DNA of 64,000 nt from JANQMX01 sp965247175. GTDB lineage: Bacteria; Pseudomonadota; Alphaproteobacteria; Kiloniellales; DSM-21159. Numbering within the stretch: position 1 is the first letter of the stretch; each line of letters begins with the position of its first letter. Position numbers and translations under genes: made by a program. Of the stretch, positions 23,116-31,826 are shown one piece after another. The notes beneath the pieces are model-generated. The model was given only the letters and a program-made list of their open reading frames with translations, did no database searches and was not told the origin of the DNA. The stretch lies in contig OZ252006.1 in assembly GCA_965247175.1 (NCBI GenBank), forward strand, positions 992,001-1,056,000, read 5' to 3'.

Positions 23116-23829
23116 ATGGCCGAGCCGCTCGAGGTACACGGCTTGAACAGCTACTACGGCAGCGCCCAGGCGCTCTTCGATGTCTCACTCCAGGTGGAAC
23201 CCGGCGAGGCGGTGGTGCTCCTCGGGCGCAACGGGGCCGGCAAGTCCACCACCCTCAAGAGCATCATGGGCCTGGTGCCCAGACGAGAAGGCCGACTGCG
23301 ATTCGGCGGACACGATATCGCCGCCATGCAGTCCTATCGCATCGCGCGCCTGGGCCTTGGCTATGTTCCCGAGGAGCGCCGGATCTTCGCCGCCCTGACG
23401 GTCGAGGAGAACCTGCTGGTCGGCCAGAAAGAGCAGACGCAAGGCGGCACCAATCCCTGGAGCTTCGAGCGGCTGTTCCAGCTCTTCCCCAACCTGGCAG
23501 AGCTGCGCGGCCGCCTGGGCGGCCACATCTCCGGCGGCGAGCAGCAGATGCTGACCATCGCCCGCACCCTGATGGGCAACCCGAGCCTGCTGCTGCTCGA
23601 CGAGCCCTCCGAAGGGCTGGCGCCCATCATCGTTCAGCAACTCGGCGCCGCCATCAAAGAGCTCAAGGACATGGGCCTGTCGCTCCTGTTGTCGGAGCAG
23701 AACCTGAAGTTCGCTTCGGCCATCGGCGACCGCGCCTATGTGCTGGAAAGCGGGCATGTGCGCTTCGCCGGGACGGTCGACCAGCTGCTGGCGGACGAAG
23801 AGGGGAGGCGCCGGTGGCTCAGCCTCTAG
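23116..23829 (+). CDS. LivF-like ATP-binding subunit
   Basis: 237 residues from ATG 23116, one base after the LivG stop. Walker A GRNGAGKST, LivF marker IARLGLGYVPEERRIFAALTVEENLLVG, signature ISGGEQQMLTIARTLM, Walker B LLLLDEPSEGLAPIIV, H-loop position SEQN (Gln instead of His, usual for LivF). The last sixteen bases overlap the hyuA start. Confidence 0.93.
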   Translation: MAEPLEVHGLNSYYGSAQALFDVSLQVEPGEAVVLLGRNGAGKSTTLKSIMGLVPRREGRLRFGGHDIAAMQSYRIARLGLGYVPEERRIFAALTVEENLLVGQKEQTQGGTNPWSFERLFQLFPNLAELRGRLGGHISGGEQQMLTIARTLMGNPSLLLLDEPSEGLAPIIVQQLGAAIKELKDMGLSLLLSEQNLKFASAIGDRAYVLESGHVRFAGTVDQLLADEEGRRRWLSL

Positions 23830-25889
23830 CCAGAGCTGCGCCTCAGGGGACGCCGCTGCGGGTCGGCGTCGACATTGGCGGCACCTACACCGACCTCATC
23901 GCCCAGGGAGGTGCGGAGGGCCTGGTGCGCCTGGCCAAGACGCCGACCACGCCGAACGATCCGGCGGAAGGGGTGATGAATGCCCTGGCGGAGGCGGGCC
24001 TCGACCTCGGTGCCGTCGACGTCATCGTCCACGGCACCACCATCACCACCAACGCTTTCATCGAACGGCGCATCGCCAAGGTCGGCCTGATCACCACCGC
24101 GGGCTTCCGCGACATCCTTGAGCTTGGCCGTCGCACCCGGCCGCAGCCCTACGGCATGACCGGTGCATTCGAGCCGCTCATCCCGCGCGAGCTGCGCCTG
24201 GAGGTGGCCGAGCGCATCGACGCCGAGGGCCAGGTACTGCAGCCCTTGGACCCGGAGGAGGTGAAGGCCAAGGCGCGGCAGCTCGTCGAGGCTGGCTGCG
24301 AGGCGCTGGTCATCCACTTCTTGCACGCCTACGCGAACCCGAGCCACGAGTTTGCGGCGCTGGCGGCGGCACAAGAGGTCTGGCCCAACGCCTTCGTCAC
24401 GGCCGGACATCAACTGCTCTCGGAGTTTCGCGAGTACGAGCGCGGCTGCACCGCCAGTATCAACGCCGCCGTGCAGCCGACCCTGGCGCGGTATCTCGAG
24501 AGCCTGCAAAAGCGCCTGCGCGCCGGTGGCTACCGCCACGATCTGCTGGTCATGCTGGGCAACGGCGGTGCGACCTCGGCTGAGATCGCTTGGGAGGAGG
24601 CCCTGAAGTCTGTGATGTCCGGCCCGGCCTCTGGCGTCATCGCGGCGAGCTGGATCGCTCGGCAGAGCGGCCTCGATCAGGTGATCACCTACGACATGGG
24701 CGGCACCTCCTCGGACGTCGGCCTCATCCTCCAGGGCGAGCCGAGTATCAGCTCGGAGCGCGAGATCGACTATGCCATGCCGGTCCATGTGCCGATGGTG
24801 GACGTCCACACCATCGGCGCCGGCGGCGGCTCCATCGCCTTTCTCGACGAGGCCGGGTTGCTGCAAGTCGGCCCGCAGAGCGCCGGCGCCCTGCCGGGGC
24901 CGATCTGCTACGGCCGCGGCGGGCAGGCGGTAACCGTGACCGACGCCAACTTCCTGCTCGGGCGCCTGTCGCAGAGCCGCCTGACCGGGATCGCGCAGCC
25001 GGCCACGGCGGCCGAAGTCGAAGCCGCCATGGCGCGCGACATCGGCGCCGGCCTCGGGCTCGGGCCGCTTGAAGCGGCGGAGGCGGTGCTGCGCATCGCC
25101 AATCAAAAGATGGCCGGTGCCATCCGGCTGGTCAGCCTGGAGCGCGGCCACGACCCGCGCGACTTCACGCTCTTCGCCTTCGGCGGGGCCGGTCCGCTGC
25201 ACGCCGCCGCCCTGGCGCGGGAGCTTGCCGTACCCCGTGTACTGGTGCCGCCGCGCCCCGGAGTGGCCAATGCCCTCGGCTGCCTGGTGGCCGATGCCAG
25301 GCGCGACTTCGTCAAGACGCTCAATGTGCCGCTCTCGAGGCTCGACGAAGCGGAGCTGTGGGAGACATTCACGGCGCAGGTTGCCGCCGGCGAGGCCTCT
25401 CTGGCCGAGGAAAAGACTGACTTCGCGGCCATCGAGGCACAGCACAGCGCCGACATGCAGTTCCGCGGCCAGACCCATCTGCTGCGCGTCGCCTTGCCCA
25501 GCGCCAGTGTGAGCAAGGACGAGCTGGCCCGCCTGTTCGAAGCTGCCTTTGACGCCCGCTTCGCCGTCAGCCTGCCGGAGATCGAGGCCGTTGTGGTGAA
25601 CCTCAACACCACACTGGTAGGCCGTCATGCCGATCACCTTTCCGAGCAGAGCGAGGATACTGGCGACGGCAGCATGGAGGACGCCTTGATCGAACGTCGC
25701 CCGGTCTGGTTCAACGGGGCCATGCGGGAAACGCCGGTCTACGACCGCGAGAGGCTCACGCCTGGCATGACGTTAGTCGGTCCCGCCATCGTCGAGCAGC
25801 TCGACGCCACGACCGTGGTAGAGCCGGGCGACCGGGTCGAGATCGATGCCCACGGCAATCTATTGATCGCCATCGGGGAGGGTCGCTGA
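23814..25889 (+). CDS. hyuA: HyuA: hydantoinase/oxoprolinase-family ATP-dependent hydrolase subunit A
   Basis: 691 residues from GTG 23814, inside the end of the LivF gene. ATP-binding actin-like motif RVGVDIGGTYTDLI (about 16-29), HGTTITTNAFIER, GFRDILELGRRTRP, the second phosphate motif ITYDMGGTSSDVGLI, HTIGAGGGSIAFLDEAGLLQVGPQSAGA, and FTLFAFGGAGPLHAAALARELAVPRVLVP. Members couple ATP hydrolysis to opening of cyclic amides (hydantoins, 5-oxoproline) or to carboxylation (acetone, acetophenone) together with the HyuB subunit. In this operon, after a heterocycle reductase, lactam opening is the most economical role. Confidence 0.92.
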   Translation: MAQPLARAAPQGTPLRVGVDIGGTYTDLIAQGGAEGLVRLAKTPTTPNDPAEGVMNALAEAGLDLGAVDVIVHGTTITTNAFIERRIAKVGLITTAGFRDILELGRRTRPQPYGMTGAFEPLIPRELRLEVAERIDAEGQVLQPLDPEEVKAKARQLVEAGCEALVIHFLHAYANPSHEFAALAAAQEVWPNAFVTAGHQLLSEFREYERGCTASINAAVQPTLARYLESLQKRLRAGGYRHDLLVMLGNGGATSAEIAWEEALKSVMSGPASGVIAASWIARQSGLDQVITYDMGGTSSDVGLILQGEPSISSEREIDYAMPVHVPMVDVHTIGAGGGSIAFLDEAGLLQVGPQSAGALPGPICYGRGGQAVTVTDANFLLGRLSQSRLTGIAQPATAAEVEAAMARDIGAGLGLGPLEAAEAVLRIANQKMAGAIRLVSLERGHDPRDFTLFAFGGAGPLHAAALARELAVPRVLVPPRPGVANALGCLVADARRDFVKTLNVPLSRLDEAELWETFTAQVAAGEASLAEEKTDFAAIEAQHSADMQFRGQTHLLRVALPSASVSKDELARLFEAAFDARFAVSLPEIEAVVVNLNTTLVGRHADHLSEQSEDTGDGSMEDALIERRPVWFNGAMRETPVYDRERLTPGMTLVGPAIVEQLDATTVVEPGDRVEIDAHGNLLIAIGEGR

Positions 25890-25890
25890 G

Positions 25891-26241
25891 ATGTGGGTCA
25901 TGGTTGCAGGCCCCTACACAGCCGGGGGCGCCGATCCGGAACAGCGGCGCGCAAACCTGCGCACCCTCAACCAGGTGGCGCTGGCCGTCTTCGAGCGCGG
26001 ACATATCCCGGTGATCGGCGTCAACAATGCGCTGCCGGTCATTGCGGAAGCCGGTGAAGCGCGCTTCGATGAGCTGATGATGCCGATCTCCCTCGCCATG
26101 GCCGAGCGCTGCGATGCGGTGCTGCGTGTCGGCGGCGCTTCGCAAGGCGCCGACCAGGAGGTCGCGCGCTTTCGGACAGCCGGCAAGCCGGTCTTCAACG
26201 ACCTGGGTGAGCTGCCGCGGGCCGAGGAGGGCAGGGCGTGA
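25891..26241 (+). CDS. Small nucleoside 2-deoxyribosyltransferase-like (DUF4406-type) protein
   Basis: 116 residues from ATG 25891, with GGGAGGG eight bases upstream in the end of hyuA. The N-terminus MWVMVAGPYTAGGADPEQRRANL is the AGPY/F start of the nucleoside 2-deoxyribosyltransferase/DUF4406 fold. The middle carries HIPVIGVNNALPVI and MAERCDAVLRVGGASQGADQEV. Characterised relatives transfer deoxyribose or hydrolyse nucleotide N-glycosidic bonds, but many are unassigned. Its position between hyuA and hyuB (GTGA overlap with hyuB) suggests a role tied to the lactam hydrolase or its substrate. Confidence 0.65.
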   Translation: MWVMVAGPYTAGGADPEQRRANLRTLNQVALAVFERGHIPVIGVNNALPVIAEAGEARFDELMMPISLAMAERCDAVLRVGGASQGADQEVARFRTAGKPVFNDLGELPRAEEGRA

Positions 26242-28013
26242 GCAGCATCGATCCCGTCACCCTCACCGTGATCCAGAACGGCTTGCAGCAGGTCTGCAAC
26301 GAGATGGACATGGCCTTCTCGCGGGCCGCCTTCAGTCCGGTGATCGCCGAGGCCAACGACCGCTCCGACGGCATCTACGAGGCGGAGACCGGCGCCTTGA
26401 TCGCTCAGGGTGAGCTTGGCCTGCCGATCTTCGTCGGCACCATGCAGGAGTCGGTGGCTGCGGTCATTCAGTACATTGCCGAAGGGCGGACCGCCGCGCC
26501 GGAAGACGGCGACGTCTACATCCTCAACGATCCCTATCTCGGCGGCACGCACCTGATGGACGTGCGCTTCGTCCGGCCGTTCTTCCATGACGGCAAGCTG
26601 TTCTGCTGGCTGGCCAACACAGGTCACTGGCCTGACATCGGCGGCATGACGCCCGGCGGCTTCTCGGCCCAGGCGACCGAGATCGAGCAGGAGGGCTTGC
26701 GCCTTCCGCCCGTGAAGCTCTTCAAGCGCGGTACGATGGATGCAGAGATCTACGCCATCATCACCGCCAACATTCGTATCGCCGATCAGCGCATTGGGGA
26801 CATCAAAGCTCAGGCCGCCGCGCTCGATGTCGGCGCCCGGCGCCTGACCGCGATGCTGGAGCGCTACGGCGAGCCGACCGTGACAGACTCCCTCGGGGCC
26901 TTGCGGGAGGCGGCGGAGACGCGCATGCGGGCCAAGATCGCCGCTATCCCCGACGGCATCTACCAGGCCGAGGCCTTCGTCGACAGCGACGGCGTGGTCG
27001 ACGAGCCGCTGCGCATCGCGCTGACCGCCCAGGTCACGGGGGATGAGATCACCTTCGACTTCGAAGGCTCCAGTCCGCCTTGCCGCGGACCGATGAACTC
27101 GGTGATCGCCACCACCCGGTCGTCGGTTTATCTGGCGATGAAGCACATCTTCCCGGAGGTGCCGATCAACGCAGGCACCTTCGCACCGATCAGGATCGCC
27201 GACCCGGAGGGGACCTTCCTCTACGCGCGTTACCCGAAGCCCGTTTCGGGCTGCGCCGCCGAGGTCTCGCAGCGCATCGCCGAGGCGGTCTTCGCCGCCC
27301 TGGTGCAAGCCATCCCTGAGCGTGTGACCGCGGCACCCGCCGGCACCAGCGGCAACTTCGCCCTCGGCGGCTTCGATCCGGCGCGCAACAAGAGCTATGT
27401 GATGTATCACATCACCGGCGGCGGTTATGGCGGCAACGCCGAGCAAGACGGTCTGACCTATGGCTGCTCGACCATCGGCATCTCCAAGAGCGCGCCGCTG
27501 GAGGTGATTGAGCAGCAGTATCCCGTGCTCTTTGAGCACTACGCCCTGCGCGAAGGCTCGGGCGGGGCAGGAGAGCACCGCGGCGGCTTCGGCCTGAGTT
27601 ACGCGGTCGGCCTGCGTCGCGGCGAGGCCACGGCCTCCTTCGTCATGGACCACGGCCGGCTCGGTCCTCAGGGTGCCTTGAGCGGCCAGGATGGCGCCCC
27701 GAACCGGGTGCGCATCGAGAAGGCGGACGGCACGATCTACCGCCCCAACCACCTCTCCAAGGACCAGGGCATCCGCATCGAAGCGGGCGACCGGGTGGTC
27801 ATCGATACACCCGGTGGCGGCGGTTACGGCGACCCTTTGGCACGCCCCCCGGAGGAGGTGTTGCGCGATGTGGCACGCGGCTACTACACCATGGAAGAGG
27901 CAAAGGAGCTCTTCGGCGTCGTCCTTCTGCCACCGGCTGCCGGGGAGACAGCCTACCGCCTCGACAAGCAAGCCACCGAGGCATTGCGGCGCCCGGGCCT
28001 AGCGGCGCAGTGA
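26238..28013 (+). CDS. hyuB: HyuB: hydantoinase/oxoprolinase-family subunit B
   Basis: 591 residues from GTG 26238 overlapping the previous stop as GTGA. Family motifs: PVTLTVIQNGLQQVCNEMDMAFSRAAFSPVI, DVYILNDPYLGGTHLMDVRFVRPFF, NTGHWPDIGGMTPGGFS, the FDFEGSSPPCRGPMNSV segment, GGGYGGNAEQDGL, and the typical end GDRVVIDTPGGGGYGDPLARPPEEVLRDV. It forms the catalytic partner of HyuA. Cofactor-binding residues are not assigned here. Confidence 0.93.
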   Translation: MSSIDPVTLTVIQNGLQQVCNEMDMAFSRAAFSPVIAEANDRSDGIYEAETGALIAQGELGLPIFVGTMQESVAAVIQYIAEGRTAAPEDGDVYILNDPYLGGTHLMDVRFVRPFFHDGKLFCWLANTGHWPDIGGMTPGGFSAQATEIEQEGLRLPPVKLFKRGTMDAEIYAIITANIRIADQRIGDIKAQAAALDVGARRLTAMLERYGEPTVTDSLGALREAAETRMRAKIAAIPDGIYQAEAFVDSDGVVDEPLRIALTAQVTGDEITFDFEGSSPPCRGPMNSVIATTRSSVYLAMKHIFPEVPINAGTFAPIRIADPEGTFLYARYPKPVSGCAAEVSQRIAEAVFAALVQAIPERVTAAPAGTSGNFALGGFDPARNKSYVMYHITGGGYGGNAEQDGLTYGCSTIGISKSAPLEVIEQQYPVLFEHYALREGSGGAGEHRGGFGLSYAVGLRRGEATASFVMDHGRLGPQGALSGQDGAPNRVRIEKADGTIYRPNHLSKDQGIRIEAGDRVVIDTPGGGGYGDPLARPPEEVLRDVARGYYTMEEAKELFGVVLLPPAAGETAYRLDKQATEALRRPGLAAQ

Positions 28014-28031
28014 GCGAGTAAGAGATACGTC

Positions 28032-30389
28032 ATGGCCATGTTTCTGGATATCGCCAAGCTCAAGAGCATTCCGGGCTTGCCCCGTGCCTTTTGGCGACTC
28101 CTTCCCGGATTGCGGCCGAAGAAGCGAAGCCTTGCAGAGCGCCTGGCGCAGTTTCCCACCGAGAACCTGCCGCTCGACGGCAAACTGACCATCCGCTGGA
28201 ACCAGCATCAGGTGCCCTTCATCGAGGCGGAGAGCGACCGGGACCTCGCCTTTGCGCTCGGCATGGTTCATGCCCACTTGCGCGGCGTGCAGTTGATGCT
28301 GTTCCAGCGCGCCTCTCAGGGCCGGCTCTCGGAGATGGGCGGCCCCTTCGCCAAGCACGTCGACCATACCCTGCGCATCATGAGCTTCAGCCTGCCGGCC
28401 GAGGAGATCGAGCGCGAGATGCCGGAAGCGACCCGGGTTTGGACTCAGGCCTTCGCCGACGGCATCACACTCTACCAGGATCGCCTGACCGACCGGCCGC
28501 CGGAGATGGCCTTGCTCGGCGTAGACTTCGAGCCCTGGAGCATCCGTGACGTCCTCACTGCCGGCCGGCTGGTCGGCGCCGACTTCAACTGGGTGACCCA
28601 GGTTGCGCTTTTGGAGAAGCGCGGCCAGCCCGACTTCAAGGAAATCTGGCGCCGCATGCTGGAAGCGGGCGCCAGCAACAGCGGCACCTTTCGCCGCGAA
28701 GCGCAGCGCGAGGCCCTAAATGGGCTGATCATGAAGACCAACCGTGCCGGCAGCAATTCGGTCGCCATCTCGCCGGAGCGCAGCGCCAGCGGCTCGGCCA
28801 TGCTCGCCAACGACCCGCACCTCGGCTTTGCGTTGCCCAATCTCTGGGTGCTCGCCGGGATGAAGTCGCCGAGCTACGACGTGGTCGGCTTCATGCTGCC
28901 GGCGATGCCCTTTATCTGCGTCGGCCGCAACCCCGATCTCGCTTGGGGGGCGACCAACCTTCGCGCCGCCTCGACCGACATGTACGACGTCTCGAAGCTG
29001 CCGCCCGAAGAGTTCTCCAGTGAAGAGACGCGGATCAAGAACCGCTTCGGCATAAGCTCCAAGGTGAAGATCCGCCGCACGCGCTTCGGCCCGGTGATCT
29101 CGGACTCCAAGCTTGTCCCCTCGCAGAAGGGAGAAGCCATCGCCATGCGTTGGGTCGGTCATCAACCGACCGATGAAATCACTGCCATGCTACGCCTGGC
29201 CCGCGCCCGCAACGCGGAGCAGTTCCGCCATGCCTTCGTGAACTATGGCGTCCCCGGACAGAACTTTCTCTTCGCCGCCAAGGACGGCGACATCGGCAAG
29301 GTCATGGCGGTCACTCATCCCAACCGCGGCGGCTTCCCGCAGGACGACCCGGTGATGGACGCGACCGACCCCAAGAACGACTGGAACGGTCTGGTCGGCG
29401 TGCTTCAACTGCCGAACGTGCTCAATCCCCCGGACGGCGTGCTGGTCTCGGCCAACAACCAGCCGGAAGAGGGGGAGATCCCCATCGGCTTTCTCTATGC
29501 CGGCGAGGGCCGTTTCCTGCGCATCCACGAAATCCTGCAGCAGAAGGAAAAGCTCTCCCTCGAGGATCTCTTCGATCTGCAGAAAGATACCCGGGCACCG
29601 GAAGCGGCAACCCTCGGCCAGGGCCTGCTCGCGGAGATCGACCCGCTGTCGATCAACGGTGAGGCCGCGGCCCTGCTCGATGCCCTGCGGGCGTGGGACG
29701 GCGACTACCGCGCCGACTCCAAGGGGGCCGTCGCCTTCGAGATGCTGCTCTATCACGTGGTCGGTCTGCTCTACACGCAGGAGCGGGACCTCTCCCTGAG
29801 CGACCACATGAGCGAGTGGAACTTCTTCACCACCTTCCTGATCCAGGACCTCCAGCAATTGCCCGAAGAGGAGCGCCGTATCATCCTGAAAAGCGCCGTC
29901 GAGGCGGCGGTGCAGGATGCCAAACGCTTCGATAGCTGGGGCGAGATGCATCAGTTGGAGATCGCCCATGTGCTCGCCAACTTGCCCTTGGTCGGCAAGG
30001 CCTACTTCGTCGAGCGCATTCCCATCGGCGGCTCCCGCCAGACGCCGATGAAGATGGCCCATGCGTTGAACAACCAGGCGCACAAGACCGACTTCGGGCA
30101 GATGGCGCGCCACATCTCCGACATGGCCGACCCCGACGCCAACTGGTTCGTCATCGTCGGCGGCCAGGACGGCTGGGTCGGCAGCGATAACTACACCGAC
30201 CAGGTGCCGATGTGGCGGGCGGGCGACTACATCCGCATGCCGCTGACGGCAGAGAAGGTGCAGGCGGAGTTCCCCCACGTGCAGAGCATGGAGCCTGCGA
30301 AGAGCGGACCGCCGCAAAAGCCGGAAGGGCTTGAGCGCGCCACGGAAAAGACGGGCACAGAACAGCCGGACAAGAAGGCTGCCGAGTAG
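28032..30389 (+). CDS. Penicillin acylase-family (Ntn-hydrolase) amidase
   Basis: 785 residues from ATG 28032. Family layout: alpha chain with VPFIEAESDRDLAFALGMVHAHLRGVQLMLFQR, then the autocleavage site G240-S241-N in RAGSNSVAI, where Ser241 would become the N-terminal nucleophile. It is followed by LLANDPHLGF-type sequence (MLANDPHLGFALPNLW), NPDLAWGATN and a late LVSANNQPEE. Penicillin-type acylases hydrolyse amides of aryl- or acyl-side chains, often in the periplasm; no signal peptide is evident here, the N-terminus being MAMFLDIAKLKS. Eighteen bases after hyuB, it is probably the last gene of the operon and may cleave an amide made earlier in the pathway. The C-terminal 35 residues are low-complexity. 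Confidence 0.88.
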   Translation: MAMFLDIAKLKSIPGLPRAFWRLLPGLRPKKRSLAERLAQFPTENLPLDGKLTIRWNQHQVPFIEAESDRDLAFALGMVHAHLRGVQLMLFQRASQGRLSEMGGPFAKHVDHTLRIMSFSLPAEEIEREMPEATRVWTQAFADGITLYQDRLTDRPPEMALLGVDFEPWSIRDVLTAGRLVGADFNWVTQVALLEKRGQPDFKEIWRRMLEAGASNSGTFRREAQREALNGLIMKTNRAGSNSVAISPERSASGSAMLANDPHLGFALPNLWVLAGMKSPSYDVVGFMLPAMPFICVGRNPDLAWGATNLRAASTDMYDVSKLPPEEFSSEETRIKNRFGISSKVKIRRTRFGPVISDSKLVPSQKGEAIAMRWVGHQPTDEITAMLRLARARNAEQFRHAFVNYGVPGQNFLFAAKDGDIGKVMAVTHPNRGGFPQDDPVMDATDPKNDWNGLVGVLQLPNVLNPPDGVLVSANNQPEEGEIPIGFLYAGEGRFLRIHEILQQKEKLSLEDLFDLQKDTRAPEAATLGQGLLAEIDPLSINGEAAALLDALRAWDGDYRADSKGAVAFEMLLYHVVGLLYTQERDLSLSDHMSEWNFFTTFLIQDLQQLPEEERRIILKSAVEAAVQDAKRFDSWGEMHQLEIAHVLANLPLVGKAYFVERIPIGGSRQTPMKMAHALNNQAHKTDFGQMARHISDMADPDANWFVIVGGQDGWVGSDNYTDQVPMWRAGDYIRMPLTAEKVQAEFPHVQSMEPAKSGPPQKPEGLERATEKTGTEQPDKKAAE

Positions 30390-30404
30390 GCCTGCTTCTC
30401 CAAC

Positions 30405-30445
30405 ATCCAGCGATGTCCGCGACCGTTCTTCAAACAACGCTGGAT
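30405..30445 (+). terminator. Inverted repeat after the acylase gene
   Basis: ATCCAGCG (30405-30412) and CGCTGGAT (30438-30445) form a perfect 8-bp stem with a 25-base loop, sixteen bases after the stop codon. The loop is long and no T-run follows; it could mark the end of the long operon but is weak evidence. Confidence 0.3.
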
Positions 30446-30562
30446 AAGTCACCACATTTTTCTTATGTATATAACCTGCGCGGCCGTCTCCGCGCTGGCG
30501 GACAAGGCCGGGCAGCGAGGAAAGCCTCGTGCCGCGATCTCGAACCACCGTGGAGACACAAG

Positions 30563-30847
30563 ATGCAGATCCAACGCCTTAGTGCATTCTTCCTCTGGTG
30601 CACCATCATCAATGGCGCGCTTCTCGCTCTGGCGGTTCTCGGAACGGCGCTGGCGCCTCAGCCAGGGCTGCTCCTGCAGAGCCAATGGTTCCATGTCACG
30701 CCGGAAGAGGTGGCTGCTGTAACGTATCTTTTCCTCGGCGTTTTCAAGATTTTCTGGCTTGTCTTTAATGTCGTGCCCTACGTCGCTCTGCTGATCGTCA
30801 GTCGGAAGGCCGCGTCGGGTCAGGCCATGACCGCCCCGGCGGTGTAG
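30563..30847 (+). CDS. Small two-TM membrane protein (DUF6868-like)
   Basis: 94 residues from ATG 30563 with TGGAGA upstream; the frame extends further upstream but only with an unrelated basic leader. Two hydrophobic helices are visible: FFLWCTIINGALLALAVLG and YLFLGVFKIFWLVFNVVP, plus a short third VALLIV near the end. The pattern MxxxxLSAFFLWCTIINGALL...FKIFWLVFNVVPYVAL matches the DUF6868 family of inner-membrane proteins of unknown function. It stands alone downstream of the acylase gene. Confidence 0.7.
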   Translation: MQIQRLSAFFLWCTIINGALLALAVLGTALAPQPGLLLQSQWFHVTPEEVAAVTYLFLGVFKIFWLVFNVVPYVALLIVSRKAASGQAMTAPAV

Positions 30848-31148
30848 GAGTGTCCTTGGCTGGATGGAACTAATCTGACCGCGAGGGAACCCGGCAGTCG
30901 ACGCCCCTCCACTCATTTCCCCGGAGGAGCCTCATGAGAGGCAACATGCGGTGTTCATGGTGGGGCTGAGCAGGCCGAAGGATGGACCCCGGCTCATGGC
31001 CGGGGTGACAAGAGGAGCGTGCGGCGGATAGGGCCGAGTAGGGAACAAAGTACAGTATCGCTCACGTGAAAATTGAGCCGGATCAAGGACTCCGGCCGAC
31101 ACAACACACAAGCTTCCTCTGTACCGAAGTCACAGGGAGGCTTGGGCC
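30848..31148. repeat. Intergenic region with a composite palindromic repeat
   Basis: This gap holds a degenerate element at about 30919-30960 (CCCCGGAGGAGCCTC, then GAGAGGC, ending TTCATGG) and a well-formed element at 30981-31010 (GATGGACCCC, GGCTCATGGCC, GGGGTGACA). The same two elements in the same order and with similar spacing recur at 32428-32526. The AGGGAGG at 31134-31140 is the ribosome binding site of the next gene. Nothing coding is evident. Confidence 0.7.
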
Positions 31149-31826
31149 ATTTCAGTTCGACAGAGTTTCGCGCGGCGTTGCCGCGCCTTCGGCGCACGTC
31201 TTGTCCTGGCGTTCATCTTCGCAGGCCTTACAGCCGTCAGCGCCGCCCAAGCGGAAAGCTCGGTTGAGAGCGGCATCGCCCTGGTCCATGAAGGCCGGGC
31301 GGCCGAGGCGCGCGGCCTGTTCGCCGAGCTGGCCGAGGGCGGCGATGCCGTGGCCATGTATCATCTGGGTGCCTTGCACTACGTCGGCCTGGGCGGGCCG
31401 GAGGACCTGAAGCAGGCCGCCTTCTGGTACGATCAGGCCGCAGAGGCCGGCGTGCCGGAAGCCAAGCTCGCCCTCGGCTCCATGCTGTTCAACGGCAAGG
31501 GCATCGCCAAGAACTTCACCGAAGCGCTCAGGCTCTTTTCCGAAGCGGCCGAGGCCGGCTTGATCGCGGCGCAGTACAATCTCGCGCTGATGCACGCCGC
31601 CGGGCTGGCGCACAGCAAGGAATACGGCGCCGACGAGGACCGGCCGCGCGCCTACAAGTGGTTCACCATCGTCCTGGCGCAGCTCGACGAGGGTGACGAG
31701 CGGGCGGCCGTGGAGGAGGGCTTCGCCGTCCTCAAAAACGAGATGACCTACGACGAGATCACGCAGGGCAAAGCCCTGGCAACGGCTTGGCTCGACAGCC
31801 ATCCCATCAAGGAGAATGTGCAATGA
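31149..31826 (+). CDS. Exported Sel1-repeat protein, apparently starting at ATT
   Basis: 225 residues if initiated at ATT 31149. The Sel1/TPR-like repeats start near residue 48: AMYHLGALHYVGLGGPEDLKQAAFWYDQAAEAG, then AKLALGSMLFNGKGIAKNFTEALRLFSEAAEAG, then AQYNLALMHAAGLAH. Upstream, in the same frame, a clean signal peptide appears (RRCRAFGARLVLAFIFAG, then VSAAQA). It has no ATG, GTG or TTG before it, whereas AGGGAGG (31134-31140) is perfectly placed eight bases before ATT. A GTG at 31350 would remove the signal and half a repeat. Sel1 proteins mediate protein-protein contacts, often in the periplasm. The stop overlaps the start of the thioredoxin-like gene. Confidence 0.75.
   Translation: MSVRQSFARRCRAFGARLVLAFIFAGLTAVSAAQAESSVESGIALVHEGRAAEARGLFAELAEGGDAVAMYHLGALHYVGLGGPEDLKQAAFWYDQAAEAGVPEAKLALGSMLFNGKGIAKNFTEALRLFSEAAEAGLIAAQYNLALMHAAGLAHSKEYGADEDRPRAYKWFTIVLAQLDEGDERAAVEEGFAVLKNEMTYDEITQGKALATAWLDSHPIKENVQ

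Noticed and set aside
23826..25637. 603-codon open frame on the minus strand opposite hyuA
   Set aside because: High-GC shadow of a well-supported gene; no family resemblance and no ribosome site.
25914..27971. 685-codon open frame on the minus strand opposite hyuB
   Set aside because: Mirror of the codon bias of hyuB; product is His/Gly/Arg-rich and unlike any family.
31066..31410. 114-codon frame overlapping the start of the Sel1 gene
   Set aside because: Starts at GTG without a site and competes with a frame that has a signal peptide and repeats.
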